Assembly (NCBI GenBank): GCA_031269165.1 | Contig: JAISZQ010000356.1 | Location: forward strand, 1 to 5,708 | Origin: Spirochaetaceae bacterium | GTDB lineage: Bacteria > Spirochaetota > Spirochaetia > Treponematales > Breznakiellaceae | Reading direction: 5' to 3' | DNA length: 5,708 nucleotides | Shown here: one piece after another, positions 5,125 through 5,708 of the stretch | How the letters are laid out: each line of letters starts with the position of its first letter | Numbering within the stretch: position 1 is the stretch's first letter | The notes under the pieces: model-generated | Seen by the model: the letters and a program-made list of their open reading frames with translations, nothing else | What the model was told of the DNA's origin: nothing | Databases searched by the model: none | Translations under genes and position numbers: made by a program

Positions 5125-5708
5125 CTAGGTACAGGCACCTGTTCGCCTCAAATAGGCATACCGGCTCAGATTATATACCAGATTCATAAGCCCTATATTG
5201 AAACATGCCCGTGCCATCCCTATGCTCCGTATCATTATCCCTTTCATCGTATTCGTCATCATCCCAAACACGTGTTCCACCCTCACCCGGATATGCGATT
5301 TCGCTTTGTTATTCCGTTTCTGAGTCTTCGTGAGCGGTTTGTTCCGTTTCCCTTTTTCATGTATCCGGTTCTTCATTCCCTCCGGTATACACCCTTGTAC
5401 CTCTTCCCCTGCATATCCCGCATCCGCATATATGATTTTGTCTTTCCCCTCTTCCACCAGATTTTTCAATTCCTGACTGTCATGGACTTCCGCACCGGTT
5501 ACTTTCTGTTTCGTTATGATTTTATGTTTCTTATCTACCTTCACATGGTCTTTGTACCCGTAATGTACTTCGTTGTTTTTCTTCGCCCACCGCGCGTCCG
5601 TGTCTTTTTGCCGCCTCTTGTTCTTGTTTGCTTCTTTCTCCCATTCTTCCGGCACCCCGCCTTCTTTGATCGTCTTGTTATCGCTCCGGCTGTTCCTCTG
5701 CCGCGGCA
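5125..5708 (-). CDS. IS5-family DDE transposase, C-terminal part
   Basis: The open frame covers 193 residues and runs off the right edge. An internal GTG at 5655 is not a real start, since in-frame codons for PRQRNSRSDNKTIKEGG precede it. Recognisable IS5-type features are DARWAKKNNEVHYGYKDHV, then VTGAEVHDSQ, then IIYADAGYAGEE with the second catalytic Asp at about 5422-5424. The C-terminal signature VRVEHVFGMMTNTMKG carries the catalytic Glu at about 5275-5277. The first catalytic Asp should lie outside the window. The tail GLMNLVYNLSRYAYL is also typical. IS5-group transposases are usually a little over 300 residues, so a bit more than half is present. The visible part has no frameshift or stop, so the element may be intact. 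It cuts and moves the IS by a DDE mechanism. Confidence 0.85.
   Translation of the reverse strand, partial: PRQRNSRSDNKTIKEGGVPEEWEKEANKNKRRQKDTDARWAKKNNEVHYGYKDHVKVDKKHKIITKQKVTGAEVHDSQELKNLVEEGKDKIIYADAGYAGEEVQGCIPEGMKNRIHEKGKRNKPLTKTQKRNNKAKSHIRVRVEHVFGMMTNTMKGIMIRSIGMARACFNIGLMNLVYNLSRYAYLRRTGACT

Larger units (their letters stand above)
4965..5708 (-). mobile_element. IS5-family insertion sequence, partial
   Basis: The left boundary is placed at 4965, where the toxin reading frame stops looking like a toxin and GGGCACCTCTGG begins. The element contains about 160 bases of non-coding end sequence and then an IS5-type transposase on the minus strand that continues past the right edge. The other end and its inverted repeat are not in the window, so the exact boundary is inference. 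Orientation: the transposase is transcribed towards the broken toxin gene. Confidence 0.65.

Noticed and set aside
5111..5125. GGGCA-CAC-TGCCC dyad beside the transposase stop as a terminator
   Set aside because: The stem is only 5 bp and no T run follows on the minus strand.
1..5708. CRISPR arrays, tRNA or rRNA genes, riboswitches
   Set aside because: No spaced direct repeats, cloverleaf-type sequence or known leader motif was seen on either strand.

Overview
The window looks like a spirochaete chromosome, most likely a treponeme. The main reason is a full-length P83/100-family protein (N-terminal export signal, long charged coiled coil, C-terminal beta-rich domain), a family known from Borrelia and Treponema. 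Genus is inferred from protein resemblance read by eye, not from a database search.

Layout. Positions 1-177 are a G-rich, hairpin-dense non-coding segment. From 4333 leftwards to 178, three genes lie head to tail on the minus strand and look like one operon. They are a FadD-like AMP-forming acyl-CoA synthetase (2528-4333), an exported TPR-repeat protein (1873-2544, overlapping the synthetase by 17 bases) and the P83/100 protein (178-1848, 24 bases further on). A strong sigma-70-type promoter sits so close to the synthetase start that its mRNA may be leaderless. A 21-base tandem duplication forms the synthetase C-terminus and at the same time supplies the TPR gene's ATG.

Positions 4334-4595 are non-coding: first a G-over-C-skewed stretch, then an abrupt change to AT-rich DNA. 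The AT-rich block carries a promoter with an inverted repeat over its -35 box, a Phd/YefM-family antitoxin (4643-4924), and the start of a second gene overlapping it as ATGA. That second gene, the expected toxin, keeps only about 14 codons. After a TTAA at 4961-4964 the sequence changes into what appears to be the end of an IS5-family insertion sequence, whose transposase (minus strand, 5125 to beyond 5708) runs off the right edge. The IS end region holds a four-tract G-quadruplex motif on the transposase-coding strand.

How it fits together. The left two thirds is host-type cell-envelope and lipid-metabolism sequence. The right third is accessory DNA: a type II toxin-antitoxin module apparently broken by an IS insertion, leaving an orphan antitoxin. 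I see no wholly new system. The most notable points are the interrupted toxin, the candidate operator over the antitoxin promoter, the duplication at the synthetase/TPR junction and the possible leaderless start.
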